Notes: generated by a model not told the origin, from the letters alone. Positions 8,879 through 17,925 are shown, counted from the first letter of the stretch. The stretch: DNA of 64,000 nt from Candidatus Endomicrobium neocapritermitis (GCA_009778325.1 WRJZ01000045.1:1-64000); one strand, 5' to 3'. Numbers and translations are program-made.

Positions 8879-10462
8879 CTATCTGTAAATCCTGTAGTTA
8901 ATTTTCGGAAAAATATTGTTTTTGCTTTCCAAATCGCCCAGATAAAACTCATCAATGGAATTACCGGTTATCTGGCCGTGCAAATTCATAAAGTTGACAA
9001 GATGATCTCTAGTGCGTTTTTCCGCGTACTCTACCATGGTGCCCGTTGTCATTATAAACGCCCAATCCGAAGACTGCGCCAAAAGAAGTTCTCTCGCTGC
9101 CTGGTTCAAAGCTCTTTCCAAAACGCCGCCGGCTTTGGGAAATTTTTCGGCAAGCTCAACCATCCTTTCGGCCGCCTTGTGCAGATGCCTGTAAATATAA
9201 TCATTCGCCTCGTTAAGCCAGACTTCGTAATATCCTTTGTCCCCCCACGATGAAGCCGACGGGGTAATAACCTGATTGACCGGAAATTTGTCCAGATATT
9301 CAACCGGCGTAATAGGCTTTATTATGTTCTGGTCATAATGCATTTTTCTGAAAAGAAAGTTTATGAAATCCGGACCTTCAAACCACCAGTGCCCGAAAAG
9401 TTCCGCGTCATACATTGACGTAACCAAAGGCGGCCTTCCCAAAATTTCGGCAAGATACTCAACCTGCTTTACTCTGTTAAAAAGAAAGTTGCCGGCATGT
9501 TCCGCGGCTTTATTTCTAGCCCATTGCGGATTGTACGGCTGTTTGTCGCTAAGAGCGACTTTGCCTGTTATTCTGTGATACTTTATTCCTATATTCCTTC
9601 TTACTCCGTCGGAATGAAGATAGGGTCTCACATACTCATATTCCAAATCATATCCTAAATCCCTGTAAAATTCCCTGTAATCGGGATCTCCGGGATAACC
9701 GGATTCAGCGCTCCAAACCTGATGAGCGGTTTCCATGTCTCTTGAAAATGCCGCGACTCCGCTCGGACAGTATACGGGCGCAAAAACGCCGAATTTCGGA
9801 CGGGGCGTTCCGTACAGAATTCCGTGCGCTTCAAGAAAGAAAAATCTTATGCCTTCCTCTTTTAAAATCTTATCTATTCCAGGGTAATACGCGCATTCAG
9901 CCAGCCAGATTCCGTTCGGAGCTCTTCCGAAATGCCTTTCATAATCTTCTACCGCGGCTCTTATCTGCGCCCTTTGCGCCTTCTCGTTATTCATCAGCGG
10001 CAGAAAACCGTGCGTCGCGCAGCATGTTATTATTTCCAGTTTTCCCATATCCTGAAGATTTTTAAAGCCCGTAAGAATATTACCGTTATATTTTTCCCAA
10101 AGGCGTCTGCACTCTTTAAAATGCTTGTCGTACATTTGAGCGGCAGGCTGAAATTCAGGCAAAGCTCTCGTGCGCCAAAGCTCTTTTTCCGCGAATTCAA
10201 TGTGCCTGTTTAATCTTTCATAATATCTGGACTGAAGAAGCGGGTCGGCAAGCATGTTCGCAAGAGAAGGCGTTATTGTCATGCAAAGCCTGAAATCAAC
10301 GCCGTCTTCGACAAATTTTTCAAATACGGAAAGCAGCGGCAAATACGTTTCAGAAACAGCCTCGTACAGCCAGTCTTCTTCCAAAAAATCAGGATATTCG
10401 GGATGTCTTACGTACGGAAGATGAGCGTGAAGCTGGAGACACCAGTAACCTTTAGGATCCAT
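8879..10462 (-). CDS. GH57 1,4-alpha-glucan branching enzyme
   Basis: 527 aa, close to the size of Thermus GH57 branching enzyme. Motifs are in order: LHAHLPYVRHPE (11-22), the probable nucleophile E189 in GIWLAECAYY, and the probable acid/base D352 in YDAELFGHWWFEGP, followed by SSWGDKGYYEVW and a helical C-terminal domain. It forms alpha-1,6 branches in glycogen-like polymers, so the cell probably stores alpha-glucan. The DUF4912 gene directly upstream on the same strand is a common companion of this family. Confidence 0.92.
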   Translation of the reverse strand: MDPKGYWCLQLHAHLPYVRHPEYPDFLEEDWLYEAVSETYLPLLSVFEKFVEDGVDFRLCMTITPSLANMLADPLLQSRYYERLNRHIEFAEKELWRTRALPEFQPAAQMYDKHFKECRRLWEKYNGNILTGFKNLQDMGKLEIITCCATHGFLPLMNNEKAQRAQIRAAVEDYERHFGRAPNGIWLAECAYYPGIDKILKEEGIRFFFLEAHGILYGTPRPKFGVFAPVYCPSGVAAFSRDMETAHQVWSAESGYPGDPDYREFYRDLGYDLEYEYVRPYLHSDGVRRNIGIKYHRITGKVALSDKQPYNPQWARNKAAEHAGNFLFNRVKQVEYLAEILGRPPLVTSMYDAELFGHWWFEGPDFINFLFRKMHYDQNIIKPITPVEYLDKFPVNQVITPSASSWGDKGYYEVWLNEANDYIYRHLHKAAERMVELAEKFPKAGGVLERALNQAARELLLAQSSDWAFIMTTGTMVEYAEKRTRDHLVNFMNLHGQITGNSIDEFYLGDLESKNNIFPKINYRIYR

Positions 10463-10504
10463 TTTTTCCCCTATCGCAACTTAAAATTATATTTTTGACT
10501 GCTA

Positions 10505-10645
10505 ACACGGATCCCCGATTAATACATTCGGGGATGACAAAAGAGCGGAATTAAAAACCTCTCTGGGTCCCCGATTAAAACACTCGGGGATGACAAAAGA
10601 GAGGAATGAAAACCTGCTTTTGTCACTTTTGTCATTTTGTCTCTT
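10505..10645. repeat. Family G elements (two tandem copies)
   Basis: Two copies of the short palindrome GGTCCCCGATTAAAACACTC plus GGGGATGACAAAAGAG follow one another. A third, inverted fragment (TTTTGTCATTTTGTC) overlaps the end of the DUF4912 gene and supplies its TGA stop through ATGACAAAAG. Related copies lie at 43308, 52888 and 59200. Confidence 0.85.
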
Positions 10646-11510
10646 TTTGAACGTTGAACGTAATATGTTTCTTCATAGTGCCGCAGGAAGAAACAGCTTC
10701 TATCGGATAGCTTTGCTGCCCGTCAGGAAGGTAAAATCTTAAAGTGAAAGAACCGTCCGCGGCCAGAGGCACATTTTTCCCCTGCACGGTGAGAGTTGCA
10801 TCCGGTTCCGTTGCTCCGTAAACTATTATTTCAGTATCGGCTTTAAGCCAGAAAGATTTTTCTTTTGAAACTCCAGATTTTGCGGAAGAAAACTCGCCGC
10901 GTTTAAAAGACGAGCTTGCACCGCCCAAAACTCCGCTTGTAGGAAGTTTTGTAAGCTCTTCCCAGCGTTCTCTCATAAGTTTTACAAGGTCATAAGAACT
11001 TTGCCCTATATGCCCCGCTCCGGAAATTCTGAGAAGTTTTTCAAACTCAAGCTGCAAAAGCGCCCACTGCTCGTCAGTAACGTTTGAAACGCCGTGTCTG
11101 GGCATTGCCATTGAATTTGTTCTGGCAACGGTTATAAATTCGCCGTTTTTCAAAGTGTATCCGATGTCAACGCACCATGAACGATTAAACTCTCCGGCGT
11201 TTATATACCAGCTCATCGCGTTTGGATTTACGGAAATGTCAAAATATCTGTTCGCGTTAGTTCCGTTAAAATCAACATCGGTAACATCATATACTCTGGC
11301 AGTAAGATTTGAAGGGTCAAAATCATGTCCGTATTTGTTTTTTAAGTTTTCAATTGTATTTTTATTTATTTCCCAATATACATATATCCATATCGGATCT
11401 CTGGGAAGCATAACCGCTTTAGTGTCGCCATAATTTGAAGGAAGCCCCGATTGATTTTTTTGACTGTTTTTATTTGCGCCCTGCATTTTTGAGCTTAAAT
11501 TTTCGCTCAT
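10632..11510 (-). CDS. DUF4912 domain protein
   Basis: 292 aa. The DUF4912 core is visible at about 30-165, with DPIWIYVYWEIN, YFDISVNPNAMSWY and a W-rich WCVDIGYTL segment. A linker follows, then a C-terminal beta-sandwich-like stretch (about 215-292). Its function is not established. It is often encoded beside GH57 branching enzymes, which suggests a carbohydrate-binding or polysaccharide role. A strong GGAGGG ribosome site lies 7 nt before the ATG and a near-consensus promoter is upstream. The last codons come from a family G repeat. Confidence 0.82.
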   Translation of the reverse strand: MSENLSSKMQGANKNSQKNQSGLPSNYGDTKAVMLPRDPIWIYVYWEINKNTIENLKNKYGHDFDPSNLTARVYDVTDVDFNGTNANRYFDISVNPNAMSWYINAGEFNRSWCVDIGYTLKNGEFITVARTNSMAMPRHGVSNVTDEQWALLQLEFEKLLRISGAGHIGQSSYDLVKLMRERWEELTKLPTSGVLGGASSSFKRGEFSSAKSGVSKEKSFWLKADTEIIVYGATEPDATLTVQGKNVPLAADGSFTLRFYLPDGQQSYPIEAVSSCGTMKKHITFNVQKETK

Positions 11511-11565
11511 AATTTATCCCTCCAAATATTTATATTTTTCATTAAAACACTGATTTTTCATGTAG

Positions 11566-11594
11566 ATTCTATATCTTTTGTTACTGTAAGTCAA
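11566..11594 (-). promoter_or_regulatory. Predicted sigma70 promoter for DUF4912/GH57 operon
   Basis: On the minus strand TTGACT (11594-11589) is followed by a 17-nt spacer and TAGAAT (11571-11566). It faces the DUF4912 start at 11510, leaving a leader of about 50 nt with a GGAGGG ribosome site. Confidence 0.65.
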
Positions 11595-11599
11595 TACGT

Positions 11600-11700
11600 T
11601 TAGAAGCTGAGAAGTTGAGAGGCTGTAAAGTTGGACAAAGGCAAAGACTTTTTTTGTTATTGCCTTCTCAACTTTACGCCTTTCCGGCTTCTGTTTGGCA
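11600..11700. repeat. Palindromic element, family B
   Basis: The left arm is TTTAGAAGCTGAGAAGTTGA-like and the right arm is CTTCTCAACTTTACGCC-like. The GGCAAAGAC/GTTATTGCC core is shared with the other B, D and E elements. Confidence 0.8.
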
Positions 11701-11721
11701 TTACAAATTATAAATATCCCT

Positions 11722-11751
11722 TTGACAAAAAATTGAAAATTTAGTTACAAT
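11722..11751 (+). promoter_or_regulatory. Predicted sigma70 promoter, leaderless dprA
   Basis: A perfect TTGACA (11722-11727), an 18-nt spacer and TACAAT (11746-11751). The expected transcription start is at about 11757-11759, which coincides with the dprA ATG at 11759. No ribosome site is seen, so the message is probably leaderless or nearly so. Confidence 0.7.
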
Positions 11752-11758
11752 TATAACT

Positions 11759-12865
11759 ATGAATGAAGAAAACCTTGCAGTATTAAAGCTTTTTCTGGCG
11801 GCAGATATAGGCTCTGCACGCTTTTTTAAGCTTATGGAAAAGTTCGGAAGAGCAAAGAATGTTCTTGACGCTTCCAAAGCTGATCTTATGAATATTGCCG
11901 GCATAGGCGAAAAAACTGCAGAATCGATTATAGAAATGAAAGATTCCGACAAAGCCGAAAAAGAGCTTGTTTCGGCAAATAATAATAATATCAATATCAT
12001 TTTGTTTAATGACGAAGATTATCCAGAACCTTTCAAAAATTATCCGGATATGCCTCTGGTTTTGTACGTAAAAGGAACTCTTTTTGCAAAAGACTGCGAC
12101 TCTCTTGCGATAGTGGGCTCCAGAAAATCGACAAATTACGGTAAATCCGTAACAGCGGATTTTGCCGGATATTTTGCGAGAAAAGGCATAACCATAGTGT
12201 CTGGGCTTGCAAGAGGCATAGATACGGAAGCGCATAAAGCGGCAATACAAAACAAAGGAAGGACTATTGCCGTTTTAGGAAACGGGCTTCTTGTCAATTA
12301 TCCTCCTGAAAATATGATTTTACAGGCTAAAATACCGGAAAACGGCGCTCTGATAAGCGAATATCCACTTACAAAACAGCCAGATAAAAGTTCATTTCCC
12401 AGAAGAAACAGAATAATTTCCGCAATATCAAAAGCTACGCTTGTGGTAGAAGCCGCTTTGCAAAGCGGCGCTCTGATAACCGCCAGATGCAGCGCCGAAT
12501 ACGGAAAAGATGTTTTTGTTATTCCGGGAAGCATATATTCCGAGTGTTCGCAAGGCACAAACTCGCTTATAAGAGACGGTGCTCTTATTGCTTTAAGCCC
12601 TGAGGATATGGCAAAACAAACGCCTTATTTCGAATTCTCCGAATATGAGTCGCAGCCGGAACAGCAAGAGCTTTCAAATACTATGAATGATGAAGAGCAG
12701 TCCGTGTTGGATTTAATATCAAAAAATGACGAAGGAATACATACTGACGAAATTGCGCAGAAGTTAAATATTGAAATTTCAAAAATTGCGGCTATAATTT
12801 TAAAGCTTGAACTAAACGGCCTGATAAAATCTATGCCGGGACAGTTATACGTAAAAGTAAGATGA
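11759..12865 (+). CDS. dprA: DNA-processing protein DprA
   Basis: 368 aa. DprA loads RecA on incoming single-stranded DNA during transformation. A helix-hairpin-helix-type N-terminus (IAGIGEKTAESI, about 45-56), the Rossmann-like DprA core (about 75-285) with VGSRKSTNYG, VSGLARGIDTEAH and FPRRNR-type motifs, and a winged-helix C-terminal domain (about 305-365) give the full-length three-part form. With comM at 20230-21753 it suggests a natural competence pathway. The promoter predicts leaderless expression. Confidence 0.95.
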   Translation: MNEENLAVLKLFLAADIGSARFFKLMEKFGRAKNVLDASKADLMNIAGIGEKTAESIIEMKDSDKAEKELVSANNNNINIILFNDEDYPEPFKNYPDMPLVLYVKGTLFAKDCDSLAIVGSRKSTNYGKSVTADFAGYFARKGITIVSGLARGIDTEAHKAAIQNKGRTIAVLGNGLLVNYPPENMILQAKIPENGALISEYPLTKQPDKSSFPRRNRIISAISKATLVVEAALQSGALITARCSAEYGKDVFVIPGSIYSECSQGTNSLIRDGALIALSPEDMAKQTPYFEFSEYESQPEQQELSNTMNDEEQSVLDLISKNDEGIHTDEIAQKLNIEISKIAAIILKLELNGLIKSMPGQLYVKVR

Positions 12866-12871
12866 TAAAGA

Positions 12872-12978
12872 CGAAGCTCGGAAGCTCGGAAGTTCGGCAG
12901 CTCAGCAGCTCGGCAACGGTTTAAACAAACACAGCTCCTCCGAGCTGCTGAGCTGCCAAACTTCTGCGCTTCTAAAAA
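12872..12978. repeat. Palindromic element, family B
   Basis: The arm of GAAGTTCGGCAGCTCAGCAG type is matched by GAGCTGCTGAGCTGCC-type sequence on the right. A short GGCAACGGTTTAAACAAACA core lies between. It fills the gap between dprA and topA. Confidence 0.88.
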
Positions 12979-12989
12979 AGGATTATTAA

Positions 12990-15236
12990 ATGTCAAAGTA
13001 TCTTGTTATAGTCGAATCTCCGGCTAAAGAAAAAACAATATCTAAAATATTGGGTAAAGATTTTATTGTCAAAAGTTCTTACGGGCACATAAGAGATCTG
13101 CCGAAAAGCAAATTCGGAATAGATATTGAACATAATTTTGAGCCGACATATATTAATGTCGCAAAAGCAAAAAAGCTTATCGCAGACCTGAAAAAAAGCG
13201 CGGCGGCTTCCGATAAAGTTTATCTCGCGACCGATTTTGACCGCGAGGGAGAAGCGATTGCATGGCATTTGAAAGAAGCTTTAGACCTCAAAGATTCCAA
13301 AACAGCAAGAATAACATTTCATGAAATTACTCCCGAAGCGATAAAAGACGCCGTTGAAAACCCCCGCACGCTGGATATGGGTCTTGTTGACAGCCAGCAG
13401 GCAAGAAGAGTATTGGACAGAATTGTAGGCTACAAACTTTCGCCTTTGCTGTGGAAAAAAATAAAAATCGGTCTTTCCGCTGGACGCGTACAATCCGTAG
13501 CCGTAATGATTATATGCGACAGGGAAGAAGAAATCAAAAGCTTCGTTCCGGTTGAATATTGGAGTATTGACGCCGAACTTTTAAAGCAGGCCGGCAGCAC
13601 AGCCGCCTTTAAAGCTTCGCTTGCGTCCAAAAGCGGCGTAAAGTTTGAAAAACTTTCAATAAAAGATAAAGCGCAGGCCGACGGAATATTAAAAGAACTT
13701 GAAGGAGCAAAGTACACGGTAAAAACCGTGGAAACAAAACAGCGCAGGCGTTCGCCTTACGGGCCGTACACGACTTCTACCATGCAGCAGGACGCTTCAA
13801 GGCGTTTGGGGTTTTCAGCTTCTAAAACAATGATGATCGCGCAGAAGCTTTACGAAGGAATAAATGTAGGCGCCGGGCCTTCCGCGGGTTTGATTACTTA
13901 TATGAGAACGGACTCTTTAAATATCGCAAAGAGCGTACAGTCCGAAACTTTAAAATTTTTGGGAACGCACTACGGTGCTGCTTTTGTGCCGCATACTCCA
14001 AGATTTTACAGAACAAAATCAAAAGGCGCACAGGAAGCTCACGAAGCAATAAGGCCGACTTCCCCTCACAGAATTCCGGCGTCAATAAAACAGTATTTAT
14101 CCAATGACGAGTTCAAACTTTATGATTTAATATGGAAAAGATTTATCGCAAGCCAGATGACTGATGCGGTCTACAACACTGTCGGAGCGGATATTGCGGC
14201 AAACGATTACATTTTCAGAGCTTCCGGCAGCACGCTCGCTTTTGAAGGTTTTTTAAAAGTTTACAATATTGAAGACGATGAAAAAGATACGAAACTTCCG
14301 GAACTGAAAGAAGGCGAAAATCTTGATTTGCAAGCGCTTTTGCCGGAACAGCATTTTACAGAACCTCCTCCGCGCTACAATGAAGCAAGCCTTATTAAAG
14401 CTTTGGAAGAACACGGCATCGGCAGGCCTTCTACATATGCCCCGACTATCAAAACGATTTTAGACAGATTATATGTCCGCCTTGACGGAAAAAAGTTTGT
14501 TCCCACAAATTTGGGCATAGTCGTAAACGACGTATTGAAAAAGCATTTCGGAAACATAGTAAACGTTGAATTTACTGCGGGCATTGAAGAAAAACTTGAC
14601 GCCATTGCCGATGATAAAACGCCGTGGCAAAACGTAATTAAAGAATTCTATACGCCGTTTGAAATAGATTTGGAAGAAGCTGAACAGAATCTTGAAAGAC
14701 AGAAAGTCGAAGCGCAAAAATCAGACGAACTTTGTCCTAAATGCGGCAAACATATGGTTATAAGAGATTCCAGAATGGGGCAGTTTTTGGGATGTTCCAG
14801 CTATCCTGAGTGCAAAACAACAATGCGTTTGGGCAAAGACGGAAAAGCCGCCCCGGAAGCGGAAGAGACTGACATGAAATGCGATAAATGCAACAGCCCG
14901 TTAATTAAAAAGGCCGGTTTTAAAGGGAAATCGTACCTTGCATGCAAACATTATCCGGAATGTAAAACCACATATAATATAGATAAAAACGGAAATAAAG
15001 TTTTAAAACCCGAACCTGAAAAAACCGACCTGAAGTGCGAAAAGTGCAATTCAATGATGCTTAAAAGAATCGGCAAAAGAGGCCCTTTCCTTACATGTTC
15101 GGCATTTCCGAAATGCAGGAATTTACAATGGATCAAAACGGAAAAACCAGCCGCGAAGAAAAAAGCAAAGCTTTCGAAAAAAGAAACGAATCTCTCGAAA
15201 GAAGCAAAGCTTCCAAAGAAAAGCAAGAGCAAATAA
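12990..15236 (+). CDS. topA: DNA topoisomerase I
   Basis: 748 aa type IA topoisomerase that relaxes negative supercoils. The TOPRIM domain shows YLVIVESPAKEKTI and DFDREGEAIAWH, and the active-site Tyr is in LITYMRTDS. Three C-terminal four-Cys zinc ribbons are present (CPKCGKHM, CDKCNSPL, CEKCNSMM). A Lys/Ser-rich tail closes the protein, and this tail DNA also encodes the start of xerD in another frame. It begins just after a family B element, with an AAAAAAGGAT ribosome site. Confidence 0.97.
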   Translation: MSKYLVIVESPAKEKTISKILGKDFIVKSSYGHIRDLPKSKFGIDIEHNFEPTYINVAKAKKLIADLKKSAAASDKVYLATDFDREGEAIAWHLKEALDLKDSKTARITFHEITPEAIKDAVENPRTLDMGLVDSQQARRVLDRIVGYKLSPLLWKKIKIGLSAGRVQSVAVMIICDREEEIKSFVPVEYWSIDAELLKQAGSTAAFKASLASKSGVKFEKLSIKDKAQADGILKELEGAKYTVKTVETKQRRRSPYGPYTTSTMQQDASRRLGFSASKTMMIAQKLYEGINVGAGPSAGLITYMRTDSLNIAKSVQSETLKFLGTHYGAAFVPHTPRFYRTKSKGAQEAHEAIRPTSPHRIPASIKQYLSNDEFKLYDLIWKRFIASQMTDAVYNTVGADIAANDYIFRASGSTLAFEGFLKVYNIEDDEKDTKLPELKEGENLDLQALLPEQHFTEPPPRYNEASLIKALEEHGIGRPSTYAPTIKTILDRLYVRLDGKKFVPTNLGIVVNDVLKKHFGNIVNVEFTAGIEEKLDAIADDKTPWQNVIKEFYTPFEIDLEEAEQNLERQKVEAQKSDELCPKCGKHMVIRDSRMGQFLGCSSYPECKTTMRLGKDGKAAPEAEETDMKCDKCNSPLIKKAGFKGKSYLACKHYPECKTTYNIDKNGNKVLKPEPEKTDLKCEKCNSMMLKRIGKRGPFLTCSAFPKCRNLQWIKTEKPAAKKKAKLSKKETNLSKEAKLPKKSKSK

Positions 15237-16093
15237 ATTCGTTCGGCAAGTATCTTAAAGCGGAAAGAAATTTTTCAGACCATACTTTAAGGGCTTACAC
15301 GACCGATATTTTTGATTTTGCTTTTTTTTGCCAAAATAAAAGCATGGAGTTTGCGCAGGCAGACAAATATATAATACGCGAATATCTTGGTATTCTGAAT
15401 GAGAAAAATTTAAGCAAAGCCACTTTGACAAGAAAATTCGCCGTGCTGCGCACTTTTTATAAATTTCTGATAATAAACAATATAATTGAAAAAAGTCCTC
15501 TTGAAAATATGACCGGTCCAAAAAAAGAGAAAAAGGTTCCTGAATTTCTTACCGTGGAAGAGATACAAAACCTTTTTAATCTCCCAGACATGAAACTTCG
15601 CGACAGGGCAATGATAGAAATTCTTTATTCGTGCGGGTTCAGAATCGAAGAGCTGATGAGTTTGGATATAAATAATATAGATTTTTTCGGCAATGTTATA
15701 AAAGTACGCGGAAAAGGCGACAAAGAAAGAGTGGTTCCCGCCGGAGATAAATGTCTTGCCGTAATGATGGATTATTTAAAAGAACGCCGCGCCGCAGGGC
15801 TGCATTCCGACATACATTCCCCTGCTTTTCTCGGAGACAGAGGAAAAAGGCTTGAGCAAAGAACCGCAAGAAGAATTTTGCATAAATGGTTTATTACGGC
15901 GGGGCTTAAAAAGAAAGTAAGCCCGCACACTTTAAGACACACTTTTGCGACGCATATTTTAGACAGAGGCTGCGACTTACGCAGCGTGCAGGAAATGCTC
16001 GGGCACAAAAATCTTTCGACAACACAGGTTTATACGCATGTTACCATAGAAAGCCTTAAAAAAGTTTATGAAAAAGCGCACCCGAGAAAGTGA
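15128..16093 (+). CDS. xerD: Tyrosine recombinase, XerC/XerD type
   Basis: 321 aa from the chosen ATG (an open frame exists from 15095). The N-terminal SAM-like domain starts at FGKYLKAERNFSDHTLRAY. The catalytic residues are all visible: Arg in SCGFRIEEL, Lys in RGKGDKER, His and Arg in HTLRHTFATH, His in LGHKNLS and Tyr in TQVYTH. It probably resolves chromosome dimers. The 15128 start has AGGA 7 nt upstream but lies 109 nt inside topA in another frame, giving a charged N-terminal extension of about 35 residues. No in-frame ATG exists nearer the domain, so a long overlap is real unless a rare start is used. It could equally be XerC. Confidence 0.9.
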   Translation: MDQNGKTSREEKSKAFEKRNESLERSKASKEKQEQINSFGKYLKAERNFSDHTLRAYTTDIFDFAFFCQNKSMEFAQADKYIIREYLGILNEKNLSKATLTRKFAVLRTFYKFLIINNIIEKSPLENMTGPKKEKKVPEFLTVEEIQNLFNLPDMKLRDRAMIEILYSCGFRIEELMSLDINNIDFFGNVIKVRGKGDKERVVPAGDKCLAVMMDYLKERRAAGLHSDIHSPAFLGDRGKRLEQRTARRILHKWFITAGLKKKVSPHTLRHTFATHILDRGCDLRSVQEMLGHKNLSTTQVYTHVTIESLKKVYEKAHPRK

Positions 16094-16245
16094 TAACGGC
16101 AATTAACGACAAAAGGCGGAACGGAAATTAACAATTAATAATTAACAATTATTGTGTTTTTGCAAAGCAAAAACCTATTAATATGTTTCGCTTACGCGAA
16201 ACTCCAACATTGTTCATTGTTATTTATTAATTATTAATTGTCTTT
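16094..16245. repeat. Palindromic element, family F
   Basis: The left arm (GGAAATTAACAATTAATAAT) and the right arm (TTATTTATTAATTATTAATT) flank the hairpins GTTTTTGCAAAGCAAAAAC and GTTTCGCTTACGCGAAAC, with CCTATTAATAT between them. It forms the entire leader of the next gene, which has no visible ribosome site. Confidence 0.88.
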
Positions 16246-16247
16246 AT

Positions 16248-17144
16248 ATGAAAGATAACGTACTGCTTTTAATGGAAGAAACCGGCTGTGAACAGGGCGA
16301 GGCTGAACTTGCTCTGATTCTGTCCGACAATGATTTGGAAAAAGCCATAACGAAAATCGGAATTCTCCTTAAGTTCATCACGGCTTTTAAAATCAAATTA
16401 ATCTTTCCGCAGGACAATATTTACGGGCTTATGCATATCGCGGTAAATATGAAAACCGCCGAAATTCTGCGTTTCAGCATGGTAGCCTCGCATAATCCGT
16501 CTGTTTATGAAAACTCCGCTTCAATGGACTGGTTTTCTTTTGAAAAAGCGGTTTATTCCTGCCGCCTCGATACCGGAGCTATGGAAGACTATACGCAAAA
16601 CATCGAGGAAAAACTTAAAGAACATATCTCAAAAGAATTAAAGCTCAGACCTTTAATTTCAAGCGAAGAAATATCAAAAATCATAAAATTATTTTTTTCT
16701 CCTACTACGGTAAATACTGAAATAGTAAGCGAAGAGCTTACGCTCACCCAGTTTAAAAAACTTCCGGATTACGACAAAAATAAAAATGAAACTTCTTTTA
16801 CAGGATATGATTTGGGGTTTGTAAGACTGGATGTTGAAATTCTTGAAGATTTAAACGGAAAACCCGCAGGCAGGCTTTCGGAAGGCGATACTGTTTTATC
16901 CATGATAACCGATGAAAGAGACATTGCGCATTATCTGGCACATCTCATAGGCGGAAGAAAAGACGGCAATATGATCCCTCTTCCTGCAATGGTAAAAAAA
17001 ATAACCGCAAAAAATGATGATTTTGAAATATACCTTCACTACGCCCCTTCCATAACCGGAGTAGCAAAAATTAAAAGCGAAACTCTGCTTAAAGTTTTGG
17101 AAAGCAAAAACCGGCCGTGGTGGAGAAAGATTATGCCGTGGTAG
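16248..17144 (+). CDS. Unknown protein with UBA-like N-terminus
   Basis: 298 aa with no signal peptide or membrane helix. Residues about 5-38 look like a three-helix UBA/TS-N-like domain (LLMEETGCEQGEAELAL, ending NDLEKAITKIG). The rest (about 45-298) shows no domain I recognise. It has a mixed alpha/beta pattern and a Trp-rich end, RPWWRKIMPW. UBA-like folds in bacteria bind other proteins, as in EF-Ts or NAC. The start follows directly on a palindromic element without a ribosome site. Function unknown. Confidence 0.7.
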   Translation: MKDNVLLLMEETGCEQGEAELALILSDNDLEKAITKIGILLKFITAFKIKLIFPQDNIYGLMHIAVNMKTAEILRFSMVASHNPSVYENSASMDWFSFEKAVYSCRLDTGAMEDYTQNIEEKLKEHISKELKLRPLISSEEISKIIKLFFSPTTVNTEIVSEELTLTQFKKLPDYDKNKNETSFTGYDLGFVRLDVEILEDLNGKPAGRLSEGDTVLSMITDERDIAHYLAHLIGGRKDGNMIPLPAMVKKITAKNDDFEIYLHYAPSITGVAKIKSETLLKVLESKNRPWWRKIMPW

Positions 17145-17151
17145 ATGTGAC

Positions 17152-17266
17152 GGCTTTAAATTTATGGCTGCGGCTTCGTTACGTTCCAGCTCATGTACCG
17201 TTCGCTCTGCTTTACTTCCGTACACATCGCCGTCGCAAGACTCGCCTCACTAAAAATTTTAAAGCC
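17152..17266. repeat. Inverted-repeat element of a different type
   Basis: GGCTTTAAATTT (17152-17163) is matched by AAATTTTAAAGCC near 17254-17266 in inverted orientation. The inside is GC-rich, with CGTTACGTTCCAGCTCATGT and similar short units. It fits the general plan of the other palindromic elements but has its own arm sequence. No ORF is visible here. Confidence 0.5.
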
Positions 17267-17349
17267 TAAAGACGCAGCGAACGACTCAACTATTTTTGCT
17301 AAAAACTATCGATTTATACGGCAAAAACTACAGAAAAAGTGTTATTTTT

Positions 17350-17820
17350 TTAAAGAAACGGATTAAAATTATTTTTGTACTTCTTTTTATCAAGCGTATA
17401 TTCCGGATTATCTCCTACACGAACGTCATAATTTTCTTTTAATCCTAATTGCTTTGATTTTTTTATAGCAAACAGAACATAATCTACTACTTTTTCTGCA
17501 GGAACAATAAAAACTTCATAGTTATCATAAGGTTGCAACCAAACAAAAGCAAAATAAAAAGATTTATCCCTATACTCTTTCCGTTTCAAAATACTTTCTT
17601 TCAACCACCAAAATAAATGTTTCCCCCATTTCCCACCATACTCTTTTTTTAAAGCTGTAGTTTTAACTTCTACATTAAAACTTTTTCCTGTCTCTGGATT
17701 TCTTACAAATATATCAACGGCCTTTGTGTTGCCAAATGTTAATGAAGCATCTAATCCTTTTCTCAGCAATCTTGATAAAACATAAAATTCCCCTGATAAA
17801 CCATTACTATTTCTATTCAT
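17350..17820 (-). CDS. PD-(D/E)XK endonuclease-like protein
   Basis: 156 aa. The nuclease core is readable: Glu in LSGEFYVLSRLL (about 9-20), Asp in KAVDIFVRN (about 33-41) and the E-x-K pair in FNVEVKTTAL (about 48-57). It resembles the small stand-alone PDDEXK family seen with homing or restriction-type nucleases. No methyltransferase lies nearby, so it is not a simple restriction system. It has an AAGGAT ribosome site. Together with the DUF1016 gene upstream it forms a small accessory nuclease spot. Confidence 0.72.
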   Translation of the reverse strand: MNRNSNGLSGEFYVLSRLLRKGLDASLTFGNTKAVDIFVRNPETGKSFNVEVKTTALKKEYGGKWGKHLFWWLKESILKRKEYRDKSFYFAFVWLQPYDNYEVFIVPAEKVVDYVLFAIKKSKQLGLKENYDVRVGDNPEYTLDKKKYKNNFNPFL

Positions 17821-17904
17821 ACTATTTATCCTTTCCTAAGCCCATATACATGTCTCTATTTCAATTTCTTTATTTCTCTATGCCGAGTATTTTAGCATTT
17901 TAAA

Positions 17905-17925
17905 AACATTACAAATTGTAATGTT
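17905..17925 (-). terminator. 10-1-10 perfect palindrome, probable terminator of the DUF1016 gene
   Basis: AACATTACAA, one base, TTGTAATGTT. On the minus strand the stem is followed by TTTTAAAA, as in an intrinsic terminator for the gene ending at 17946. ATTACAAATTGTAAT also resembles a PerR-type operator, so an operator for the nuclease gene starting at 17820 is a second reading. Confidence 0.5.
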
